Assembly: GCA_020091685.1 (NCBI GenBank)
Contig: CM034603.1
Coordinates: 34,209,696 to 34,273,695, forward strand
DNA length: 64,000 bases
Source of the DNA: Lutjanus erythropterus
Taxonomy: Eukaryota; Chordata; Actinopteri; Lutjaniformes; Lutjanidae
Reading direction: 5' to 3'
Below the pieces are notes generated by a model, which saw only the letters and a list, made by a program, of their open reading frames with translations, did no database searches and was not told the DNA's origin. Both the position numbers and the translations under genes were made by a program. Positions within the stretch are counted from its first letter, which is position 1; each line of letters opens with the position of its first letter. Of this stretch, positions 57,101-64,000 are shown piece after piece.

Positions 57101-58620
57101 TGACTTTGGTGAATCCGAACTATCATTTTACATCACAGAAGTCACACAGTAACACAAACAAACTAACAGATCGAGGCATCAGTAGACCAGAAACTTCTGC
57201 TTACTGTGAGGTAAAATCACTAATTTTGCCTATGGGGTTTGGCTTGTTTGGAGAGAGCGATATTTGCCTCGTATAAAGGCAGTTTTCCACCAGAAAAAGC
57301 TGTCTGACAGCAAAGAAAAGCGGTGAAAATATACTACACTTAATCTGATATTGATATTTTTTTAAGTGGACCTTTTTTTATGGGGCTAAAATACTTTTTG
57401 TTGCCTCTCTCTGCTTCTCCTAAAGCCAGAGCTATACTTGCTTTTAACTACGTGTTCATGTATGCATCATGGCTGTCTCATGTGTCCAGCGTCCGTTTGG
57501 AGTGATGGTTGTGTACGTCCTCACAAACTTTTGCTCCACATATGCATAAACATATGCAAAGCGTGGTTAAAAAGCAAGTACATTGCCTGGCTGTGGGTGT
57601 CACAATTCTCCAAAGCGTGGATTCAATTTTACTTTTGATTTTATGGTCATGATTCGATTTGATTTCTTTTTTTTTTCTCACACAGATGCCAATGCCGTTG
57701 TTTAACTATAGAGTCTTGATTTGTAAAGATCAATAGATCGTTGGTTCTATGCTCTGACGTTTTCAAATTCTTCTTGACTGGCATCCACTGTAGGTAACAC
57801 ACTGACTATTGATAAATACTTCATACAGTCCCACTTAAAATTATCTGAACTATCCCTTTAATTTGTACTCTTCCTCATCTGGTCCTGTTGTCTTTCTTCC
57901 TGTGACTTTCTTTCTCTCCTCTTCCATGTCTTCATTTGAACACGCCTCCCCATTTAGAAGCACGAGCAGCAGGCGCAGCAGCACTTCCAACAGCAGCTCA
58001 GACGCCGCCGTGAAGAGGAGGAGCTTCACCGCCAGGCCGAGCTGCAGGCGGAGGCCCGTCAGGAGAGCGACTACCACAAGGCGGACGCTCAGCACCAGCA
58101 CCACCACGACAAAACCCAGGGGGGCAAGCCGGGGGACAAGCCTAAGAGACCCAGCTCTCTGCTGGGAAACAACAACGTGATGAAGCTGAAGCAGATCATT
58201 CCTCTCCAGGGGAAGTTCTCCTCCGGCACCTCACGCTCACCAGCTCAGTCCCCAACGGGAGGAGAGGCAAAGCTCCCGGGATTCCTCAAGTTCTTGAAGT
58301 CGCCCGAGGTGAAAAAAGAGCCGGCAGTGGCGGTCGGAGCAACCCCTGGGTCGACGGTGACCTCCTCGGTTCCCCCTAGTGGCCAGGAGAGGTCCCAGTC
58401 CCCCAACAGGACATTCAGTCCTGGGAAGCTCTTCAGTTTTAGCAAATCAGAGGGGACTGTGGTGTGCGTGAACGGGACACAATCGGCGACGCAGCCTGCT
58501 AACGCTCAGCCGAACAGGGCTGACTTAAACACAACCCTGGAGGAACTGCCCTCTACCGAGTCGGACAAAGGAGAATCGAGACAATTGACTGATTCAGAAA
58601 ACTCTGGCTCGAAGAGTTAA
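35952..58620 (+). CDS. ano8: Anoctamin-8 (TMEM16H), complete gene, 18 coding exons
   Basis: ANO8 belongs to the TMEM16/anoctamin family and is reported to tether ER and plasma membrane and organise calcium signalling there. Joining 18 exons gives 1092 residues with all phases consistent (human protein: 1232). Residues 1-69 are low complexity (poly-Ser, poly-Gln). Residues 70-268 form the cytoplasmic domain, and about 275-855 the membrane domain with the family's hydrophobic helices. A long acidic cytoplasmic insert at roughly 560-727 interrupts them. The tail (873-1092) is Gln/Arg/Glu-rich and then Ser/Pro-rich. D732/E735 and E764/D768 (motifs DYQE and EIRSD) lie where TMEM16A has its helix 7 and 8 calcium ligands. 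The ATG at 35952 has an ACC ATG context and is the only start in frame near the 5' end. A tRNA gene and several transposons lie in introns. The ano8a or ano8b assignment is open. Confidence 0.95.
36160..40202 (+). other. ano8: ano8 intron 1
   Basis: A 4043-bp intron. It holds a hAT-like relic (about 37070-37702). Around 39240-39660 there is less repetitive sequence, and 40140-40200 is pyrimidine-rich. No gene was seen. Confidence 0.7.
37070..37702. mobile_element. hAT-like relic in ano8 intron 1
   Basis: The left end CAGCTGGTTCTCAGGCTTTC and the right end (inverse of AAGTGGTTTTCAAACTGTG) form diverged inverted repeats of the CAGTGGTTCTCAAAC type. GACCC/GGGGGTCCC motifs follow inside. Old and interrupted. 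Confidence 0.5.
40203..40313 (+). CDS. ano8: ano8 exon 2 (residues 70-106)
   Basis: Acceptor CTTCTAG and donor GTACGG. It encodes DKLFGKRLLQARHYI and onward, typical of the ANO8 N-terminus. A second GTAAGC donor 5 bp downstream would break the frame, so the first is used. Confidence 0.9.
40314..43324 (+). other. ano8: ano8 intron 2
   Basis: A 3011-bp intron with mostly unique-looking AT-rich sequence. Short open frames here have no recognisable product. No mobile element was identified with confidence. Confidence 0.65.
43325..43457 (+). CDS. ano8: ano8 exon 3 (residues 107-150)
   Basis: Acceptor CCTGCAG and donor GTAAGA, phase 1 in and phase 2 out. It encodes the cytoplasmic DTIDDHTLLWLLNQIRVG segment. 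Confidence 0.92.
44077..44785. mobile_element. MITE family A with family B copy 2 nested in it (ano8 intron 3)
   Basis: The outer element starts TTAAAGGAATAGTTCAAC and ends AAATGTCGAACTATTC. Between them, from 44173 on, lies a family B element that starts TTAAAGGGATAGCTTGGATT and holds the inverted arms around 44560. The right end of the inner element is eroded. Confidence 0.6.
44963..45101 (+). CDS. ano8: ano8 exon 4 (residues 151-197)
   Basis: Acceptor CCCTCAG and donor GTCAGA, ending in phase 0. It encodes LLRGAEQMGMHKAV and an acidic segment ending FFTSQ, in the cytoplasmic domain. Confidence 0.92.
45171..45725. mobile_element. Dispersed element with GCTAGC core, copy 3 (ano8 intron 4), with terminal inverted repeats
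   Basis: Begins TGTTGCACCAATAAGG and ends with the inverse of GAGTTGTACCAAAAAGG, so terminal inverted repeats are visible. The core (tttgctagctagctaaatgg, 'gatggctcagcagagg') and the right part (TTTGGTGCAACATAA) match copy 1. This is the copy that best defines the element as a DNA transposon derivative. Confidence 0.65.
45859..45955 (+). CDS. ano8: ano8 exon 5 (residues 198-229)
   Basis: Acceptor TTTTCAG and donor GTAAGC, phase 0 in and phase 1 out. It encodes ERQSIIKYWLDNLRAKQGE and onward. Confidence 0.92.
46164..46280 (+). CDS. ano8: ano8 exon 6 (residues 230-268)
   Basis: Acceptor CTTCAG and donor GTAGGA, phase 1 in and out. It encodes PELVARGVIHQMFPLHE and onward, the segment leading to the first membrane helix. 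Confidence 0.9.
46443..46570 (+). CDS. ano8: ano8 exon 7 (residues 269-311), first membrane helix
   Basis: Acceptor TTTGTAG and donor GTACCG. It encodes DICDYFGVKIGMYFAWLGFY followed by a strongly hydrophobic stretch, which is the anoctamin signature start of the membrane domain. Confidence 0.95.
46947..47108 (+). CDS. ano8: ano8 exon 8 (residues 312-365)
   Basis: Acceptor CTCACAG and donor GTGAGG, phase 0. It encodes a second hydrophobic segment ending in the family motif FLERWKRREAELAYRWGT. Confidence 0.95.
48442..48514 (+). tRNA. tRNA-Lys (anticodon CTT)
   Basis: A 73-nt cloverleaf fits completely. The acceptor stem GCCCGGC pairs with GTTGGGC (two G-U pairs) and G is the discriminator base. 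The anticodon arm has GAGAC and loop anticodon CTT. An intact A box (TAGCTCAGTCGG) and B box (GGTTCGAGCCC) are present, and a T5 terminator follows at 48521-48525. There is no intron and CCA is not encoded, as usual in animals. It lies in sense orientation within ano8 intron 8 and would be transcribed independently by RNA polymerase III. Confidence 0.95.
48714..48830. repeat. AAGAT microsatellite with LINE-tail-like flank
   Basis: About ten ATAAG units (48714-48763) are followed by 'cttaattaatcccgaaggaa', the kind of sequence and simple-repeat tail seen at the ends of fish non-LTR elements. It lies 200 bp after the tRNA gene in ano8 intron 8. Confidence 0.7.
49504..49656 (+). CDS. ano8: ano8 exon 9 (residues 366-416)
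   Basis: Acceptor TCTGCAG and donor GTTTGG, phase 0. It encodes the FYYPPWKR motif and a Cys/Leu-rich membrane helix. Confidence 0.94.
50011..50137 (+). CDS. ano8: ano8 exon 10 (residues 417-458)
   Basis: Acceptor CTTGCAG and donor GTAAGA, phase 0 in and phase 1 out. It encodes a membrane helix followed by DEVYKKIAYWLNDM, a conserved anoctamin segment. Confidence 0.94.
50312..51010. mobile_element. Foldback element, family B, copy 3 (ano8 intron 10)
   Basis: Terminal inverted repeats TTAAAGGGACAGTTTTGATT and AATCCAAACTATCCCTTTAA delimit 699 bp. The interior contains opposed copies of a segment around 'aaccagccaaactccatagg' and 'gtttgtttgtgttattttgt'. The most complete copy in the window. 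Confidence 0.75.
51131..51186 (+). CDS. ano8: ano8 exon 11 (residues 459-477)
   Basis: A 56-bp exon between CTTCCAG and GTAAGT. It encodes ENYRLQSAYENNLIIKMVF. Too short to be seen as its own open frame, but phase and family fit are exact. Confidence 0.92.
51297..51371 (+). CDS. ano8: ano8 exon 12 (residues 478-502)
   Basis: Acceptor TTTACAG and donor GTAACA, phase 0. It encodes FEFINSYLSLFYIGFY and a short charged end. The FxFxNSYxSLFYIAF-like block is an anoctamin hallmark. Confidence 0.94.
51436..51782. mobile_element. 347-bp element with 41-bp terminal inverted repeats and ATATG target duplication
   Basis: Ends TGTCATGGTTTT... and ...AAAACCATGACA form inverted repeats of 41 bp with one mismatch. 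A perfect 5-bp duplication ATATG flanks it (51431-51435 and 51783-51787). The interior is T-rich and non-coding. TG...CA ends with a 5-bp duplication could indicate a solo LTR, while long inverted ends favour a MITE. It lies 64 bp after ano8 exon 12. Confidence 0.85.
52367..52720. mobile_element. MITE-like element, family C, third copy (ano8 intron 12)
   Basis: Starts TTAAAGGGATAGTTCATCC. The interior matches the 16353 copy closely over about 200 bp. The right boundary is uncertain. Confidence 0.65.
53032..53529 (+). CDS. ano8: ano8 exon 13 (residues 503-668), helix 6 and acidic insert
   Basis: Acceptor CCTCACAG and donor GTATGT, phase 0. It starts with MLATLLIFRQFLQNIKEV (helix 6 region) and continues into a long cytoplasmic insert with acidic and Ser-rich stretches. 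This insert is characteristic of ANO8 rather than other anoctamins. Confidence 0.94.
53530..54383 (+). other. ano8: ano8 intron 13
   Basis: An 854-bp AT-rich intron. No mobile element or coding sequence was recognised. Confidence 0.65.
54384..54560 (+). CDS. ano8: ano8 exon 14 (residues 669-727)
   Basis: Acceptor TTAGCAG and donor GTGGGA, phase 0. It encodes a charged, Lys/Glu/Ser-rich cytoplasmic segment ending TQAEIESCMQTYE, which leads into helix 7. Confidence 0.9.
54561..55125 (+). other. ano8: ano8 intron 14
   Basis: A 565-bp intron without recognisable content. Confidence 0.65.
55126..55317 (+). CDS. ano8: ano8 exon 15 (residues 728-791), calcium-site helices
   Basis: Acceptor CCGGCAG and donor GTCAGT, phase 0. 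It encodes DYQEMFIQFGYVVLFSSAFP and then NNIIEIRSDALKL, the most conserved anoctamin block. The acidic residues D732, E735, E764 and D768 fall at positions equivalent, from memory, to TMEM16A calcium ligands. Confidence 0.95.
55452..55583 (+). CDS. ano8: ano8 exon 16 (residues 792-835)
   Basis: Acceptor CAAATCAG and donor GTATGA, phase 0. It encodes TAMEAMGLIAIIVNCYLIG (membrane helix) and a loop ending MTIISIVLLE. Confidence 0.94.
55584..56309 (+). other. ano8: ano8 intron 16
   Basis: A 726-bp AT-rich intron with many AATAAAT-type motifs at 55690-55990. Nothing else was recognised. Confidence 0.65.
56310..56420 (+). CDS. ano8: ano8 exon 17 (residues 836-872)
   Basis: Acceptor GTTTACAG and donor GTATAG, phase 0. 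It encodes the last membrane helix (HFAILLKYIIHVAIPDIPGW) and the charged start of the tail. Confidence 0.93.
56879..57862. mobile_element. Foldback element, family B, copy 4 with internal insertion (ano8 intron 17)
   Basis: Begins ATTAGAGGGACAGTTTGGATT-like sequence and ends TGAACTATCCCTTTAA. It matches copy 3 up to 'ggctaaaatactttttgttg' (57387) and again from 'ggcatccactgtaggtaaca' (57781). About 370 bp in between are absent from copies 1 and 3. Confidence 0.65.
57958..58620 (+). CDS. ano8: ano8 exon 18 (residues 873-1092), cytoplasmic tail and stop
   Basis: Acceptor CATTTAG. It opens with a Gln/Arg/Glu-rich helical stretch, then a His cluster, then a Ser/Pro/Thr-rich tail ending GSKS and TAA. 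The tail is GC-richer than the surrounding introns. Confidence 0.93.
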   Translation, partial: KHEQQAQQHFQQQLRRRREEEELHRQAELQAEARQESDYHKADAQHQHHHDKTQGGKPGDKPKRPSSLLGNNNVMKLKQIIPLQGKFSSGTSRSPAQSPTGGEAKLPGFLKFLKSPEVKKEPAVAVGATPGSTVTSSVPPSGQERSQSPNRTFSPGKLFSFSKSEGTVVCVNGTQSATQPANAQPNRADLNTTLEELPSTESDKGESRQLTDSENSGSKS

Positions 58621-59310
58621 TAAAAGTTCAACCGTACCAATGTAATATTATGAACAGAGAGCAATGTACAAACGTTCAGGCAGCATTCAGAGACAGAAAC
58701 ACACCTGTACTGTAGGAGAACACATTAGTCACAAGGACCACATGTAAGGTCAGCTCTAGATGCAACTTACTTCGCACCAAGTATTACACTGTATCTATTA
58801 ACACTTGATTATCTAGCTTCCATGTAAAATATGTACAGTACGTGTAACTCCTTGAATGGGGCTTGAGTAACCTTTACTAAAGGTTTAAATACTGCATGAC
58901 TGCCTGGTTTTCAACAGCACCAGAACAGCTGATGTGAAGGATCCTTTTTTTTTGTTTTTGTTTCTGTTTTTTTTTTTTTCAAAAACCAGGACCTGAGCCC
59001 TTTTGTCAAAGGACATAATCAGCAGCAGCTTCTCATTCCAGGTTTGTTTCTCATCCCGATGCCTGTATTGCACGCATGTTACGTTATGTGCATGCATCAC
59101 GTGTCCGTCATGTCTTTTCGGTTGTGAAGCACTTTCGAAGCCATTGTATTCTTCCGCAATAGGTCAGATTATACTCACTGTGACCATAAAAAAATATTCT
59201 ATTTTTCTTAACTTTGATTTTCTATGAATTATTTTACTACATAAATTAGTGAATGTACTTCTATGATGCAAATAAATCTCACTTGAATAAACATCCATCA
59301 AGAGATAAAG
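58621..59310 (+). other. ano8: ano8 3' UTR with two poly(A) signals
   Basis: Non-coding sequence after the stop codon, with a T-rich block at about 58946-58980. AATAAA occurs at 59271-59276 and again at 59286-59291, which predicts cleavage near 59305. The next gene (dda1) converges from the right. Confidence 0.65.
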
Positions 59311-59389
59311 CATGGGCTGATTTTGTCAACAGTGTCAGTGGATGGTTTCATGGAAATAGCATGTATGTAAACTCAGTTTTTAAGGACAC

Positions 59390-59545
59390 TTTAAGGACCA
59401 GTGTGTAGAATTTAGTGGTGAGCTTGCAGATTCCAAACACCTTGTCTCACCCTCCCCTTCTAAGTGTGTTAGGGAACCTGTGGTGGTTGCAAAACTCATG
59501 CAAAATGTGAAAGAGCCAGTGTTTGGTTTGTCTCTTCTGAGCTAC
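59390..59545. mobile_element. Dispersed teleost MITE, family G, copy 2 (fragment)
   Basis: Contains 'aaggaccagtgtgtagaatt', 'ccaaacaccttgtctcaccc' and 'gagccagtgtttggtttgtc', parallel to the copy at 34227. It lies just past the ano8 poly(A) site. Confidence 0.65.
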
Positions 59546-59682
59546 AGTAGAAGCTAGGCCCAATATAGGCCTAAGTATATCGGTATCATTTTTGTTGTCC
59601 GATATGCACCTATCCGAGCTTTCTTTTATTTTTATTTTTTTTTTTACAGAAGATAACTCAGCATCATCTGATTCTTTTTCTT

Positions 59683-60003
59683 ACTAAAAAGTTTGGACAC
59701 ATCTTCTCATTCAATGTTTTTTCTTGATTTTTTTTATAAATGGTTCAGATTCTACCAATGGTAGTCGTCAAAGCAAAAGGTGGCGACTTTTAAAAAACTA
59801 AACTGTCAAAAAGCAAAAAACTTTTGCATATTTTTGCAAATGTAAAACATATTTTACCTTGTTTTCACATTTTTTTGCTAACTAGATAATTCCATATTTC
59901 ATAGTTTTGATGTCTCCAGTATTAATCTACAATGTACAAAAATAATGAAACAAAGAAAATACATTGAGTGAGAAGATGTGGCCAAACTTTTGACTGGTAC
60001 TGT
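59683..60003. mobile_element. Tc1/mariner-type MITE
   Basis: Inverted ends AAAGTTTGGACACATCTTCT and (inverse) AAAGTTTGGCCACATCTTCT flank about 320 bp without coding sequence. The right end continues to 'gactggtactgta', the known terminus of a fish Tc1-like family. The left terminus is slightly truncated. Confidence 0.75.
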
Positions 60004-61039
60004 ATATTTTGCTCTATTTATGTTTTTTTATATAATTAAAAATACAGATGTAAAAATCCTCTTATTTCAGCGTCTTAAATGTGAATATTTTCCGTTTTCT
60101 TCAGTCCTCTGTGACAGTAAACTGAAGATCTTTGGGTTATGAACAAAACAAGACATTTGATGACGTCATCTTGGGCTTTGAGAAACACGGATGGATAATT
60201 TTCACCATTTTCTGACATTTTATAGACCAAACAAATAATCATTTCATCAAAAGATTAATCGAGCATGAAAATAATCAGTTGTAGCTCTATTGCCCACCAC
60301 ATAACTACACAAAGACTCACAATAAATGCTGCAGAAAGGAGGAGATTTTCTTCAGTGTTGCTGTTTACTACGAGTTACAGTCATAACTGTATGTCATAGT
60401 GTCTTTTATACAAGAAGGAGACCTGAAATTGACAACAATACATTTATACAGTGAATTCAAAGCAAAGCATTTAACAACAAACACATTCCAAACTTAAATC
60501 AGGTGATTGAATACAAACCACATGACAAAAGTAGAATCAGCACACTCTTCTATGAAGAGTCGGGAAGATTAAACACTGCATGTTTCTGGTTTAAAGTCAT
60601 ACTTGGGAAACTTGCCGAGTGTATTCTACTTGTTTTGACTGACATAAGCAGCCAAACTGAACGTATACTGTGTTATAACCTTTGAACAGCAAGCTGTAAC
60701 AAAAGTGAAAACGCACACTATCAGACTCAACTTTCAGTCGTGCCAAACATTATTGAAAATGTGGTTAAACACAATTTGAAGCAGGTTACACTTTATGGAT
60801 GCCTAAAGGTGCAAAGCAAATTAAGTAAAATGCTTTTGTTTGTTTTGGGCCTCCAGCGTAAAAGAACAAATTGGTTTAACACAATTAAATAACAATATAG
60901 TTGACTTGGGGAAGAAAAAAAAATCAGACTGAGTCGAATCTTGTTACCTGATAAGAGGGTTAGAACAAATACAAATACATACTGTACAAATATACACAAC
61001 TTGTTGAGCATTATCATGAGCTTCACCGACTTGATGAGC
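60004..61039. other. Intergenic between ano8 and dda1, no gene seen
   Basis: AT-rich sequence between the convergent genes. Part of 60400-61039 may still belong to the dda1 3' UTR if a distal poly(A) site is used. Confidence 0.45.
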
Positions 61040-62197
61040 AGCAAACACAGACTGTGTTTATTTAGCCCTGCTGTCCAAAGCTTCCAGATCCAAACACACA
61101 TTCCCTCATTATGACTCAAATGATCAACCTATTTAAACAAATGTGAATGGCACATTTAAAATAAGGACTGACAGCAGTCCTCATGAGTAGCCTACACATC
61201 AGTACAGCTAAATGCCTGTAGTCATCACCTATTCCATAAAATATTGTGCTAACCTCAGCTGCTTACGAAGCGGTGATCTAAAACTACTGCGCATCAAACT
61301 TACAACATGGCTACAAAATCTGCAGATCACGGTGTACAAAAACAGTTTGCATCCTCTAGTATGACTGTATTGGCTTGAACGTGTCCACATTAAAAGACAC
61401 GCTCACATCCACTCAAAGAGGTTCATTTCCTCACCTGAAACAACAATGTAAACCAAGGGGGCGCTCTAAGACAAAGTGAAAACACGCTCGCGTCCGTTTA
61501 AGGCAATAAATCATTGTTCATCTGGGAAAAACACAAGAACATGACTTTCAGCGCTCGCGTCTTCCATAACAAACCCTGATTCAATCATTATCACAATGCA
61601 GTTTCGTTTTCAGTTGCTGTAATGACAGCAATCACATAACAAAAGATGAGCTGAAATAAAAAAAAAAGAAGGGTCACTGCCATTACATAATTCAAAACTA
61701 AAAATTCCTAATGGAGTAGGAGCCACAAAAGATGGCATGTCACTTAATCACATGTATAAATTTAAATCGTGCATATTTCAGAGATGGTACAAGCAACCAC
61801 AGCTGTAAACGAGTGAACAGCAGCAGAGGAGTGATGACTTTACTCCCTGCATATTTAGAAGAACACTGTGAGAGCATAAGTGAAGGAAAAGCAGGGGGGG
61901 TTGAGAAAAAAGGAGGTAGATGTATGTTATTTTCAAACTACAAAGACTAAAATCTGAGGCAGAGGTGTCTTAGAAGTGATGGAAATACTGGGAGAAATAA
62001 AGTTTTTTTTGGTAAAGGAGGAGAACTGAAGTGAAATGCAGACATTGATGTCGTGCCGGCTGTGGTCTGAAATGTAATCGATCCTCGTGTGCTTCAGTGT
62101 CAAGGCCTGGGTTTGCAAACATATATCCTGCATCTGTGTGTGCATTTTTGTTTGTATAGATCAGTCTCTGCTGGGTGTGCATCAACATCACAGCAGT
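61040..62197 (-). other. dda1: dda1 3' UTR (inferred) with poly(A) signal
   Basis: Mostly unique sequence without repeats follows the dda1 stop on the reverse strand. An AATAAA on that strand lies at 61057-61062, with GT-rich sequence beyond it. Human DDA1 also has a long 3' UTR. The end point is inferred and could lie further left. Confidence 0.45.
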
Positions 62198-63858
<1,661 letters not shown>

Positions 63859-64000
63859 CTACCACAGGAATATCTGTGTCTCACATGTAACTACAGTAGA
63901 TAACATGGCAGCAGTGTGGTACTAACGTTTAATGACTGTGTATTTACACTCCGTCCTATTTGGCACCATGTTATAACAAGCCTTAGAACCAACTAATAAC

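Overview
The window is eukaryotic and almost certainly from a ray-finned (percomorph-like) teleost. The reasons are long introns with GT-AG junctions, a dense load of short non-autonomous transposons typical of teleosts, many microsatellites, and three vertebrate genes in a conserved order. Only three protein-coding genes and one tRNA gene can be supported. All coding models were built by hand from splice sites, reading phase and remembered family features, and none has been checked against transcripts. A run of N at 31320-31521 is an assembly gap.

Layout. 1-17100 is an intergenic desert holding microsatellites, old transposon copies, a diverged duplicated element with a GCTAGC-rich tandem core, and one stretch that could be a conserved regulatory element. 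17130-25200 is plvap (+), six coding exons, encoding the endothelial diaphragm protein with an unusual serine/threonine/glycine-rich tandem-repeat tail. 25200-35700 is intergenic and repeat-rich, with a LINE remnant, hAT-like elements and the gap. 35952-59300 is ano8 (+), 18 coding exons, encoding a 1092-residue anoctamin. An intact tRNA-Lys(CTT) gene lies in its intron 8. 59300-61050 is a convergent intergenic stretch. From about 61050 to beyond the right edge is dda1 (-), whose coding exons 2-5 are present and whose start codon lies outside the window.

The order plvap > ano8 > < dda1, with the same relative orientation, matches human 19p13.11 as I remember it. No trace of GTPBP3, which I remember lying between PLVAP and ANO8 in human, was seen. 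The three genes do not form a functional pathway: PLVAP builds diaphragms of caveolae and fenestrae in endothelium, ANO8 acts at ER-plasma membrane contacts, and DDA1 is a subunit of CRL4 ubiquitin ligase complexes. They are neighbours by ancestry.

No new multi-gene system was found. The best leads for a second look are a 32-bp perfect inverted repeat 0.5 kb upstream of ano8, the tandem-repeat tail of PLVAP, a young 347-bp element with 41-bp terminal inverted repeats and a 5-bp target duplication in an ano8 intron, and a family of foldback elements present four times in these gene introns with nested insertions.
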